Below the pieces are notes generated by a model that did no database searches, was not told the DNA's origin, and worked only from the letters and a program-made list of their open reading frames with translations. A DNA stretch of 64,000 nucleotides, from assembly GCA_019188255.1 (NCBI GenBank), contig JAETXT010000003.1, forward strand, positions 1,550,001-1,614,000, in the 5' to 3' direction. This DNA comes from Verticillium longisporum. Taxonomy: Eukaryota > Ascomycota > Sordariomycetes > Glomerellales > Plectosphaerellaceae. A program made the translations under genes and the position numbers. Of this stretch, positions 34,568-45,570 are shown in pieces. Every line of letters begins with the position of its first letter. Within the stretch, counting starts at the first letter, position 1.

Positions 34568-37500
34568 TAGGGCTTTTGCTTGCTAAGCTATCATTATTCG
34601 CCGTGGCTGCAATCGATTCGACTTCCATTGGGTTGATGGGAAAACTGTTCTTATGCAGCATCACTTCAGCCCATGACGGGGTATATGGGGCCGTCACCTC
34701 GGCTTTCAGGCCTGGGAAGATCACCTAGGGCATCCATACGATGATTACTCGCGCAGCTCCGAGAGAAGCACATAGTGTCGTCCGTCGGCAGGGGGCTACT
34801 CAGTTGAGAGACATGTGCTGTTCTGTCTGACTGTAATGGCATGAGCCCCTTGCTGCTGAGGCTGACAGTGGAGCTCGAAGAGACATCGGTGTAGCTCGTC
34901 ATGTCGCTTTCTGACGTCGTTAGATGTACAGGAGATTGGGCGGCTCATGTCATAAGAGGTGACTGGGCTGTAGAGTTGACGTGATTCTCAGTTGGTGGCA
35001 AGGCCAGGAGGCAGGGTGACGGCTGCCGTGGGAAATGCACTGCTTTTCTTGCTGCAGATTCTGTAGCGCAACAAGGTGTTCAATGAAAGGGGCCCCAGGG
35101 CATCCTGCAAACTGCGAGAGCAAACCGAGCGGCTGAATTCCACAGTATGAGCTTTTCTGGCTTTGATAACCAAATAACAACTACGTGGATGTGTTTCATT
35201 TGAGATCAGCGGCCTCGAAACAGCATAATGATGGCCGAACAGAAGCGCAAAGAGGTGAGCGAGTAGTGTCACACATACTTACTGGCGTAGATGGAGCTTC
35301 TGCCAGGGTTCTGGAGATTTTCAAGGGTGCGACTTCTAACTCAAGTCATCAGTTCCCTCGTGTGTGTCGCGGTAACAACGATATTACAGCGTGGAGCCGC
35401 AGAGATAAGTCTAGCGCCGCGCAACAGCTACTTCCCCGGAGGGACCATTTCTTATGTCCCCGCTCAAGTCCAGTACGTTGAGCGGGATGTTCGAATGTAA
35501 ATCGAACGTGACATTGAAGTATTGCTCCCAGAATGTTTTCTCGGAAACGCAGTCATTTGTCACTGATGATCGGTTTCCGGGGCAGCCCATATGGAGACAG
35601 ACAACAACAAGCAGACAGTATCGGGCCGTGGGGAGAGGGTCCGTGGAGAGGCGAATGGATCCGGCAACAGATCAAATCAAAGGATCTATAGACAGGCCAA
35701 ATGAAGCATCACCACAGGAGGAAAAGCCAGGGTTGACAGTCCGGGCACGGGTTATGCAGCAGCTTATGAAAGGACACCAATATGACATATCATACGTACC
35801 TGGTGAACAGAGCTGTTCGTGGCATTCGGAGAAATCTCCCGCACATCCAGTTTCATATCCAGTTCTAAAAGTGAGCACAGGGCTCCGGACAGGCAATGGT
35901 ATTGATCTGAGTGAGACGTTCATTTTACCCTAGAGCTGGCTGTCTGGCTTTGGATGAGAGGATGACCATCCCAACCATATGACAAGCTACGTACGGTCCG
36001 GCCACAGCGGGGTCATTTTGCTGGTGGGTCTCCTCTCCCGGGAGCGCAGGGCAGCTACGAGACAGGGTTCCGGTCTGGCGGCGTGGTGCACAGATAACAT
36101 TTAAGCGACCGACCATTTTAATCCCCGGGACGAACCACCCGCATACGTTACGAGATGGCCGGCTGCTCGATGCCAGTGGGGTACCAAGCAAGGAGAAAAG
36201 GTCCATACCTGAGTGAAGCTGGAAAGCAAAAAAAAGATGCCTGGAAATATATCGTGGGCTATTGGGTACCAGCCCGAGGTCCGGGGCGCCCGAGGTCTTG
36301 GGATTCCCTTGTTTCCAGTCTGTTCTGATATTGGATGATCTACCAGTACCTCATCCTCCCAAGATCGGGGCTCAGGCTAATCAGATGTCTGGAGGCCCCA
36401 ACTCAGACTGACGTCGGAAGTCTTGTGAACCGCCCGCGCCTGCAAATGAAGGCTGAGAGGGCAGCGACCACTTATGATTGCCATGCGCAAGAAGGACACT
36501 CGTCCTGTCAGACGTCTTCTCCACTCCCCACTGACCAGCAGCGCCGCCATGGACGGTTGACGGCAAAGGCACAGCTTCAAGCTCGAGGTCACATGGAGGC
36601 GGCATCCATTCAGCAATGGATCTGCAGGCACGGCGATGGGGTCGCCCGTCCAAAGGCGGGCTGAGGTTGGCTGAGGAGGTGCATGTGTGCAGCGGCCGAC
36701 GCAGCAAGGAGCGCCTGCAAGACGCAGTGTGATGGAGGCAGCGTTACTGTATCTGGAGAAGGTAAACAATCCATCCCATGAAGCCTCGCGAGAAAGGCGG
36801 TGGATGTTGCCGTGGCAAAGTTCAGGGGAGGCTTTCGTGGCGATGCACCCGTTAAGACTCACTCTCTCGTATTTGAGTCTGGAAATGCAGAAAGGGTATT
36901 TCTCCCTTTGCTCCTCTGCAAACAATATCTGGGGGTTGCTTCTTTTTTCCCCAATCCCCTTCCCGCATGTATCATGTTGAAGGTGAGGCAAGCCGCGTCC
37001 TCAAATCTCTACTGAAGCCGATCCCCCTGTCAGTTGTCCAACTGCCACCCACCCTGTCCCCAGTCACCAGCGGCCGAGCCACCGTCACAGTCGTCCTCAC
37101 ACATCTCCCCTCCCCCCCTGGCAGGAAATTGACGGAACGGGTTGACACCAAGGGAGGGACATTCAGCACACGGACGGAAAGGAACGAGGCGTGCCGCTGG
37201 GTTGTGACGTGACGAAACAAGAAGAGGCGAAACCCCTTGCCTTTCATTCAACGACACATTCTCTTCTTCCCTCTCTCTCTCTGTTCTTCCAGTCTTCTTT
37301 ATTCCTTTGCTTCTTGCAGCGAGCGTCGCGGCTGCAAGTCAGAAAGAAACGCAGAGAGCATCCAGCCATTCACACACGCCAAGTTCATCGCCCAACTTGT
37401 TACACGAGCGAGGAACAAACCCCCCCACCCGCCTGCCGGAAGCCTACAAAGGCACTGGAGCTGGAGGGAGAAGCTGGAGGGAGATCGCGCTTTGCTTCCT

Positions 37501-37941
37501 GTCCACTCATCCACCTTGGATGGCAAGGCTAGCCTAGCCTGACAGCACATCAGGCACGTTGGGCATCCGACATTGGGGAGGGGGAAGAAGACACTGGACG
37601 CCAGACGCGGGCGCGAGACATCAGACGAACCTGGAAGAAAAGAACAGAACAGGCCCGCCAGTCAGGTTCGAGCTCTGTTGCTCGGTCGTTGACGACGGAA
37701 CACTTTTTTCATGAGGTGTGGTGGGGGTAAACAAGATTACCTCCAGCCCACTGACGGTACGCTGTAATTACAGGTACCACAGCACCTGGAGACGCCTGGC
37801 CGAGTACGACCCTCCCGGTGGACGGCATCCGCGCCTACCTCTACCTAGTACCTTAGTACCTAAGGTGCCTACCTTACCGTAGGCAGGTACCTGATCAAAG
37901 TACCTGAGCCAAGGCAGGACGCCAGTCCCAGAACTTCCGCC
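34568..37941. other. 3.4-kb gene-free stretch and CLIP leader
   Basis: Frames of up to about 200 codons occur (for example 36377-36991 on the minus strand), but they overlap others and show no recognisable content. A CT-rich segment at 37250-37320 and the palindromic patch at 37840-37895 are near the CLIP-like gene and probably belong to its 5' region. I see no RNA gene. Confidence 0.35.
37840..37895. repeat. Cluster of TACCT/AGGTA palindromic elements
   Basis: This 56-bp stretch is built almost wholly from alternating TACCT, AGGTA, TAAGG and CCTTA pentamers, including ctagtaccttagtaccta and ggtacctgatcaaagtacc. It lies 50-100 bp upstream of the CLIP-like start codon and is the densest example of the dispersed element in the window. 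Confidence 0.65.
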
Positions 37942-40631
37942 ATGTCTTCAACGCTGGTTACCGAAACAACATCCTCCACCATATCAACATCAACAAGGCC
38001 GCCACCACCGCTCCGCTCCCAACGCTCCACGCACTTTTCCCAGCAACTGCCGCGCACCCTGCGAAAGTCGTCCAGCTTCACCAACGGCGCTCTCTACGGC
38101 TCTTCCCACCACGCTGCATCGACGCCCAACCTCAACTCGCTCTACACCTCGCACTCGTCACGCCTGGCGCCCCCTTACCCACGAGCTCCTCCCTCTTGGC
38201 GCGCAAGGGCTCCCTGGCCGCCCTGACGCCATCGTCCCTCGCCTCCATCCCCGATGCCAGCGAGAGCTACGGCCTCAACACCGTGCTGAGCGATCCGCCC
38301 GACGGAAAGAGAATGACGCCCACGACGCCGGGCCGGACGCCTCGCGCCGCCAGCGCCCTCGTTGGCGGCGATGACTTTGTCGTTGGCGATCTTGTTGATG
38401 TCCCTGGCAACATGTACGGCACCGTTCGTTTCATCGGACCTGTGCAGGGAAAGAAGGGCACGTTTGCCGGTGTCGAGCTGCATTCCGACTTTGCGCCCCG
38501 CGGCAAGAACTCTGGCGATGTGGATGGGTATGCGTTTCCCTGTCCTTGATTCCCTCGTCCTTGACCCCTCTTCCTTCAATTAATCCCCTTTGCTGACCTC
38601 GCTCGATCGATGCAGCGTGTCCTACTTCACCACGAGCGTCCCCGGCGCCGGCATCTTTCTGCCCTTGATCAAGGCCTCTCTGCGACCCACGTCCCCTGAT
38701 TCGGCGACGAGCTTCCCATTCACCCCGACGGCAAGCGTTCACAGCGGCGGTCTCAAGATGGGCAACCAAAACTCGACGAACCACACACCTGCGACGCCCT
38801 CGGTGCCTATGTTCTGCCAGTTCGTCGGCCGAGGAAGAGCACCCAGTCCCCAGATGACGCGCCCTCGACTTTCTCTACCCTGCCCCGAGTCGCCTGTTTG
38901 ACGACTCATGACGCTCGGCCCTAGGTCCTCCATTTGCGGCGTCACCCCTTGCGTCAAGCCCCCTCGAGATATGGCAGCCCGACGCCCAACCGGTTCGCCC
39001 AGAGCGTGCGAGGCACATCAGGTGATCCCAGGAAGGGGGTGCCGCGACTGGAGAGGAAGCCTAGCGTGGGACCTCGCAGCGCGTCTGCCCTCGGCCAGTC
39101 GATGGAGTTTCCCGAGGACGACATCACGCCCATGGCCACCGGTCGCCCCAAGACCAACGGCAGCGTTGGCTCTGTTTCCTCCTTCAACTCCAAGTTCCGA
39201 CCCGCGTCACGGACGGGCAACAATGATGATCATCAAGAGGCTGAGCGACTACGCCACCAGCTCGAAGAGCGCGATCGTCAGCTCCGCGAGCAAGCCGCGA
39301 CGTTGGCCGACATGGAGAGCAGCCTCACAGAGCTCCAGACGCTGATGGAGAACCCCGACGCCTTGCGGCCGCGACGCAACAGCCTGGACGACAAGGACTC
39401 GACGCAGCTCCGCGCCATCCTGCGGGAGAAGAACGAAAAGATCGCCATGCTCACGGCTGAATTTGATGCGCACCGAGCCGATTTCCGCAGCACCATTGAC
39501 ACGCTCGAGATGGCTAGTACCGAGACCGAGAGGGTGTACGAGAAGCGCATCGAGGAGCTGATGCAGGAGATTCGGGATCACGAGTCACGAACCGATGATG
39601 TCGACTCGGTTGCCCAGCAGCTGAAACAGCTGGAGGAACTCGTCCAAGAGCTCGAGGAAGGCTTGGAGGATGCCCGACGCGGAGAGGCTGAGGCGAGGGG
39701 CGAGGTCGAGTTCCTGCGGGGAGAAGTCGAGCGGACGCGTAGTGAACTCCGCCGTGAGCGGGAGAAGCCCAGCACAGGCCACAGCGCTCCCGCACAAGAC
39801 GCAACAGCCAGCCCCAAGGAGCTCGAGCAGAAGGAGGATGAGATTCGCGGCCTCAAGGCAATCATCCACTCGCTCAGCAGAGACTCGATCCCCAACGCGG
39901 AAGCGCTTGAACGCCAGCACCCCCGCGCGTGAGCTCTTTCAACAACAAGATGCACTCGTATCCTGCCACGGCCGGCGAGTCGGTGGACTCTCGCGCGGCG
40001 CGCGAAAAGATGGAAAAGGAGATGACGGACCTCCGCGCCATGCTCGATGACAAGAACATGCGCGAGGAGGAGCTCGAGCGCGAGGTGGAGCAGCTCCGGG
40101 GGCCCTCCAAGCTCAACGCCGCCCCGACACAGAGGTCGTCGTTCCGCGACTCCCGGTGCCACTGCCGCCCTGGCGCGCCACCGGGAGTCGCGGCCCCCTG
40201 AGCCGCACAAGCGGCCACCCGGCTTCGACAGCGACGCGTACCCGACGGCCACCGAGACTAGCACTCTCTGGTGCGAAATCTGCGAGACGGCGGGCCATGA
40301 CGTCCTCACCTGCACCGAGATGTTTGGCGAGCATGCGAAGCACAATGGTGCGGCAGCGGCGGCGGCGGCGAGCTCGGAGGGTGGCCTCCGGCCATACCAC
40401 AACCGCGGCACTTCGCACGACGTGAACAAGCCTGCGCCTCTCGCACCTCTCTCCCCCTCCAAGACCAAGACGCCGACGGCCACGCCCAGCACGCAGATCC
40501 TGCCGAACCCGCTCGACTCGGGCCCGGTAGCGGGCAAATCGAGCGGCGTCGTTGACGAGGCCAAGTGGTGCGCGCTGTGCGAGCGCGACGGCCATGACAG
40601 CGTCGATTGCCCGTTTGAGGACGCGTTCTAG
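37942..40631 (+). CDS. CLIP-170-like CAP-Gly microtubule plus-end protein, frame disrupted
   Basis: The segments together make a CLIP-170 (Bik1/Tip1-type) protein, which tracks growing microtubule ends and supports nuclear migration and polarity. The first segment starts at MSSTLVTETTSS. The CAP-Gly domain follows, with YGTVRFIGPVQGKKGTFAGV and RGKNSGDVDG joined to VSYF over an intron at 38528-38615. Next comes a Ser/Pro-rich basic region (SPTPNRFAQSVRG), a long coiled coil (about 39240-40100) and two C-terminal zinc knuckles, WCEICETAGHDVLTC and WCALCERDGHDSVDC. As given the gene is not open: C runs at 38170-38174, 38959-38963 and 39920-39924 each need one more C, a further shift lies near 40152-40154 (one extra or two missing bases), and TGA at 38899-38901 interrupts PESPV, where an Arg codon would be expected. 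Sequence errors explain the run lesions best; the TGA leaves a real pseudogene possible. Confidence 0.85.
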
Positions 40632-41551
40632 GCGGGTGGGCGTCACTTTCTTGCACTTTTCTTTTTGCCCCGAAGGAGGCCTTACCTTTCACACAGCCTC
40701 GGTGACGGTTCGATTTCACACTTTTCGTTCATACTTGATGCACACGGCATACGGGCGTATTCTGAGCGAGAACGATGATACCACTGTTTTGAAACGCCTC
40801 TTGCCCACGATATGCGAGGCTCGTGGTTCTCCTCTGCTGTACGACGAAGACTAGGGAGGCTTTTTGGAGGTCTCATCCTTTCCTTGCCTCTCTGTCTCTT
40901 CTCTTACAGCTGGATGGATGATGATGACAATGAGGAGGCACGATACCTGGGTTTGACCGGGACAAGATCATTCCTTGCCGATGAGGATGACTGGACGACG
41001 TAGGATATTTTAATTACAATGACTCTTCTTCAACTGCGGACATGATGCGTGGTGTCTTGACAGCGATGCAGGTACGGGTTTCGCCTGGAGATGCGCAACA
41101 GTGCTCCAGTGCTAGAAGGGAACTGACATGGATGACGTAACCTTTATGAGTGTCAGGTCATATGGCTTGGTACAGCCCGAACGACAACACGTTGTGTTAT
41201 CAACGAGAAAGGTTGTTGCTATCATAATGCACGCAAGACCAACCCAATGAGCGAATCACCTTTGCGACGCCCTCGGCAGCAGATCAGACCACTCGCCGTT
41301 GATGCGATGCCTGATTGAGCGTCCGATGGGCCAGGTGCCGGGGCCGAAGCTAACCATGCACACCCGCTTGTTCGGCGTCTCCAAGACGAACCCCGTGACA
41401 CGGCTTATCTAGAGCTGGAGTAACAAGAGGGGGAAGACCCCTCTGGCTTTCGGACGGTGATGAACACCCCCTTTTGCGCCATTGATAGTCGCCATTGCTA
41501 GTCATCGTACTGGAAAGCATCATCAGGATATTCATTCGACACACTGGAAAA
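40632..41551. other. Intergenic region
   Basis: This is the 3' flank of the CLIP-like gene and the promoter of the hydrolase gene. Only short frames occur and I see no structured element. Confidence 0.35.
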
Positions 41552-42942
41552 ATGGCCGACTCGGACGTCAAGACGTTCGCCCTCGGAGACTTTGCCCTTC
41601 AGTCGGGCGAGACGATCCCCGGCGCCTTCCTAGCGTACAAGACGTTCGGCGCGCCCTCGTCGCCGGCCGTCATCTACCCGACCTGGTACAGCGGCGCCAT
41701 TGCCGACAATGAGTGGCTCGTCGGTGCCGGCAAGACGCTCGACCCGGCGCGCTACTACATCATCATCCCGGCGCTCTTTGGCAACGGCCAGTCGAGCAGC
41801 CCCAGCAACACGGCGGCGGCAGGCAGGACGCAGCACCAGGGCCAGGGCCAGGGCCAGGGGCAGGGCCAGCGGCGGCCGTGGCCGCGCGTGACGTTTTACG
41901 ACAATGTGCGGGCGCAGCACGAGCTCGTGACGCGGGGGCTCGGCGTCGGGCACGCGCGCGCCGTGCTCGGGTGGAGCATGGGCGCCGGGCAGACGTACCA
42001 GTGGGCGACGCAGTATCCGGACTTTATGGACCTCGCCGTGCCGTTCTGCGGCAGCGCGCGCACGAGCCTGCACAACCAGGTGTTTCTCGAGGGCGTCAAG
42101 AGCGCGCTGCTCGCGGCCAAGGGGGCTTCGTCGGGGGCGTCTGCGCTGGCGAGGCGGGCGAGGCCGCTGAACATGGCGAGTATCGGGGGTGGACGGACGA
42201 GGAGAGGGCCAATGGGCTCAGGGCGCTCGGCCGGGTGTATGCCGGGTGGGGATTCAGCCAGGCGTTCTACCGGGAGAGGGTGTACGAGACGGCGCCGACG
42301 CTGGGGTTCAAGGGGTTGGAGGAGTTCATGGTTGGGTTTTGGGAGGCGTGGGCTCTTTCTAAGGGTGTGTGTGTGTGTGTGTGTGTGCTGTTTTCGCCCT
42401 TTGGTGTTTGGTTGACAGCGGCCCAACCCGACGACGGCTGACTTGATCTAGATCCCGAGAACATGCTCGCCATGCTGCACACGTGGCAGGCTGGGGACTG
42501 CTCGGACCAGGAACCGTACAACAAAGGTATGCGCCCATGTTGATGTTTCCAAGTCTTGTCGTGCATTCAAAGCATTTCATCAGTTGCTCGGCTGAAGAAC
42601 AGCGACAGACTTTGAGCTGGCCATGCGCAGCATCAGGGCCAAGATGCTCGTGCTCCCCGGCCAGACGGACCTTTACTTTCCACCCGAGGATTCCGAGTAC
42701 GAGGTCAAATGCATGAGCCCAGGGATCGGAACGTGCGTTGCCTTCCCCTCGATCTGGGGGCACTGGTAGGTCTCTCCGTTGTGGGACAGGTGACTTGATG
42801 CTGAGCGTACGATTCCAGGGCTGGCGGGCCGGGGCAGAGCACGGAGGACGTCAAGTGGCTTGATGCGAAGCTGAGGGTCTTCTTTGGCGATGGGTCTGAT
42901 GCCGATACCGAGGCGATGACCGAACGCCTGTCGACCTTGTAG
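41552..42942 (+). CDS. Homoserine-O-acetyltransferase-like alpha/beta hydrolase, with an apparent 1-nt deletion
   Basis: The protein belongs to the MetX/MET2-like branch of the alpha/beta-hydrolase fold. Members include true homoserine acetyltransferases and many fungal relatives of unknown substrate, so I do not call it Met2. The exons are 41552-42364, 42452-42526, 42609-42765 and 42819-42942. The catalytic triad can be read: Ser in LGWSMGAGQTYQW, Asp in LPGQTDLYFPPED and His in SIWGHWAGGPG. A low-complexity Gln-Gly insert (repeat coded by a 6-bp unit near 41838-41868) follows NGQSSSPSN. The frame breaks in the G run at 42121-42125: LLAAKG must continue as GFVGGV in another frame, and a sixth G restores it, giving 390 codons (389 residues). 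The first intron starts inside a (GT)n microsatellite. Downstream exons encode DPENMLAMLHTWQAGD and the Asp and His parts of the site. Confidence 0.88.
41838..41868 (+). repeat. In-frame 6-bp minisatellite coding Gly-Gln
   Basis: About five copies of a cagggc-type hexamer encode alternating Gln and Gly inside the hydrolase reading frame, in a loop before the nucleophile elbow. It can expand or contract without changing frame. Confidence 0.7.
42364..42387. repeat. (GT)n microsatellite at a splice donor
   Basis: An uninterrupted (GT)n run of about eleven or twelve units begins at the end of the first hydrolase exon. Phase requires the donor at the first GT (42365), but every unit is a potential GT donor. 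Confidence 0.85.
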
Positions 42943-43617
42943 ACGAGGCAGGCTGGTGTGACCTGTTGTGTGTAGGTAGGTACCTAAGAAGGTGGTCGAG
43001 GCAAACCTTTGGAGTAGTCCGAGGCAGACATGTCGACTTTGTAGCAAGGCAGGTACTCCCTAGGGCCCCTGCCCCTGCCGACGGAGCACCCGAATATAGC
43101 ACTTGCCTGACTGTCTACTGTGTACATGGTACACCCCAGCCACAATCTGGACGGCGTCAGTCAGCCATCCGCCATGCCGGTGGCTTAGCACGCAGCATAG
43201 AACGCTGAACGCTGAACGCTGAACGCTGAACGCTGACGTTGATGTTCGGCGGTCGCAGCCGTGTGCTGCTCATCCTTGTAGCACCTTGTCCATCTTCGTA
43301 CATACGCAAACAGCACACACACCACGACGACCCTCATCAATCCCCTCCTCCTGTACATACAATTGCAATCCCTCTTGACCGGCCAATTGCTCGAACGCCA
43401 AAGAGACCGTCTCAGCACGCATCCTCCTCGCTAAGCTCGCCTCTCCACGGCTTGCGCAACTCGTCCTCAAACGAGCACAGCGGCATCGCCATCTCGAGCT
43501 ATACGAATCCGTAACGTTGCCGGCATCACGAACAACCTCGGACCCTCCATTGAGGCTCCCTCCCACGGCTCAATCAATCGCCAGACACACAACCCTCCCT
43601 GGGCACCCGCCACAGCC
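42943..43617. other. Intergenic region with a 7-bp tandem repeat
   Basis: This region includes a palindromic taggtaggtacctaag patch at 42972-42986 and the 7-bp tandem repeat at 43200-43234. The last 300 bp is C-rich leader sequence of the kinase gene. Confidence 0.4.
43200..43234. repeat. Tandem repeat, 7-bp unit, five copies
   Basis: The heptamer gaacgct is repeated five times without mismatch about 385 bp upstream of the kinase start codon. It is a simple minisatellite with no evident function. Confidence 0.9.
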
Positions 43618-44800
43618 ATGGCGCAACTCCTCCTCGATCTCGTCACCTCCTTTGGCAACTGCCTGAGCTGCTTCCCCGGCTCGCCCACCCTCAAGATCAA
43701 CAATCGCAGTTTCAAGATCTTGCGGCTGCTCGGCGAGGTGCGCCCCTTCCTCCCCCCCTCTCTCTATCATGAACGATCTGTGGCCCCCAATTCCTATCAT
43801 GAGCTGACTTGTCCCTCCAGGGCGGCTTCTCCTACGTCTACCTCGTCGAGGACACATCCACACAGGCGCAATACGCCCTCAAGAAGATCCGCTGTCCCTT
43901 TGGCGCCGAGTCGGTCGCCCAGGCCATGCGCGAGGTCGACGCCTACCGCCTCTTCGGCCGCACCCCAGGCATCATCCACGCCGTGGACCACGCCGTCGCC
44001 TCGGAGCGCGGCGGCGGCGGCGACGACCCCGGCGCCAAGACAGTCTACGTCCTGCTGCCCTACTACAAGCGCGGCAACCTCCAGGACCTCATCAACGCCA
44101 ACGCCGTCAACAACGCCACCTTTCCCGAGCGCCGCCTCATGCTCCTCTTCCTCGGCGTCTGCCGCGCCCTGCGCGCCATGCACCACTACACCGGCACCGC
44201 CGCCGCCCCGGCCCCCGGCGCCCCCTCGGAACCCATGGAGATGGGCCACGGCGACGAGGACGACCAGGGCCACGGCCCGCGCCGCGGCCGCGCCGGCGTC
44301 CCCGACGACCAGGACGCCGAGGCCCAGGAGGCGCCCCTCATGGCCCCGGCCACGCACGCCTCGTCGCAGCCCGGCGGCGGCGGTGGCTCCTCCGCGCCCA
44401 CGTCGTACGCCCACCGCGACATCAAGCCCGGCAACATCATGATCACCGACTCGGGCAACGCGCCCATCCTCATGGACCTCGGCTCCCTCGCCGCGAGCCC
44501 GCTGCCCATCACGTCGCCGTCCCTGGCCCTGCAGACCCAGGACACGGCCGCCGAGCACTCGACCATGCCCTACCGCGCCCCCGAGCTCTTCGACGTCCAG
44601 ACCGGCGCCGTCATCGACACAAAGGTCGACATCTGGTCCATGGGCTGCACCCTCTACGCCTGCCTCGTCGGCAAGTCCCCTTTGAGGCCCGCTCCGCCGA
44701 GACGGGCGGCAGCCTGTCGCTGTGCGTCCTCAACGGCGACTGGCGCTTTCCCGACGAGGGCGTCCGCCGCACCGCCACCGGCGGCATGAAGGCCCAGGCG

Positions 44801-44831
<31 letters not shown>

Positions 44832-45007
44832 GTGAGGCCGCCGCTGGCGCTGGCGCTGGCAGCGGCGATGTTGTCATTAGCGAGTCCATACGCAACGTCG
44901 TGAGGAGGTGTCTGACCGTCGAGCCCGCCGAGAGGCCTGACATTGACGAGCTCATCGCCATGGTGGAGAAGATCATTGACGAGTTGCCCGGAGACGGCGA
45001 GGCGTAG
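43618..45007 (+). CDS. ENV7: Env7/STK16-like protein kinase, with an apparent 1-nt deletion
   Basis: This is a Ser/Thr kinase of the NAK/STK16 type; yeast Env7 sits on the vacuole membrane and restrains vacuole fusion. The exons are 43618-43737 and 43821-45007. The N-terminus SFGNCLSCFPGSPTL holds two Cys suited to palmitoylation, as in Env7. Kinase motifs are LLGEGGFSYVYLVE (Gly loop), YALKKI (ATP Lys), YAHRDIKPGNIMI (catalytic loop), MDLGSL in place of DFG, MPYRAPELF (APE) and DIWSMGCTLYA. An insert of about 80 residues rich in Gly, Ala, Pro and acidic residues precedes the catalytic loop, and an Ala tract coded by GCT repeats (near 44800-44826) lies late in the domain. At 44677-44680 a run of four C should be five: GKSP must continue as FEARSAETGG. 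With that base the protein has 435 residues. It converges on the mannosidase gene. Confidence 0.9.
44800..44826 (+). repeat. GCT trinucleotide tract coding poly-Ala
   Basis: About nine consecutive GCT codons encode Ala inside the kinase reading frame between the APE region and the last helices. It is a length-variable coding microsatellite. Confidence 0.8.
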
Positions 45008-45570
45008 AGCACGTCACGTGTTTCTCACTGTCTCTTCTTTTTCTCTGTCTCTTGTCTCTTCACATTGCCGTCTGTAGCCTTTTTGTCCGTAGTGTTGGGG
45101 ATGGATGACTTCCCCTGTCTGGCACACACTCCGGAAACCCCCCACTGTAACACCATCGTGTCATCGCTGGCCCTTGCCATCTAGGTACGGGCTGATGAAC
45201 GCGCACTCCGACCGAGCAGCGTAGAACTACCCCGGTTGCCGACGATGAAGAAGAAACCCCCATGTTCGTCGTCACGTCACGAGATATGAAGCACTCTTGC
45301 GAAAATCTATAAAGTAAAAAAAAGGAATCTCTTCAGGTTCATTCTTCGTTCCGTTTCCCCTCATAATCATACAGTAGGCTTTGCTTTCGCATCGTGATAA
45401 TCCTCCAAATTAACGGGCAACTCAGGCAGAGTACGAGGGAACCAAGGTAGCTAGGCAATGTTTCCGAGACCGTGGTTCATAGGTGTCCATCCCGGCGTAC
45501 CCACTGACCCCAAGATAACTCACACACCTCCAGCCGTGTCAGGCTCATCGCAGCCACACATGTCATCCTC
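45008..45570. other. Intergenic region between convergent genes
   Basis: The 3' flanks of the kinase and mannosidase genes meet here. I see no gene or repeat. Confidence 0.35.

Noticed and set aside
35454..36991. Frames of 160-204 codons between the helical-repeat and CLIP-like genes
   Set aside because: They overlap on both strands, share no motif with known families, and have no plausible splice partners.
37660..37680. aggttcgagctc considered as a tRNA T-arm
   Set aside because: No pairing acceptor, D or anticodon arms surround it.
38884..38924. A 36-nt intron to bypass the TGA in the CLIP-like gene
   Set aside because: It is shorter than the introns I can verify here (48-88 nt) and the flanking frame on the far side still needs an extra base.
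43797..44558. 253-codon open frame antisense to the Env7-like kinase
   Set aside because: The sense strand carries clear kinase motifs; the antisense frame is Gly/Val/Arg low-complexity text.
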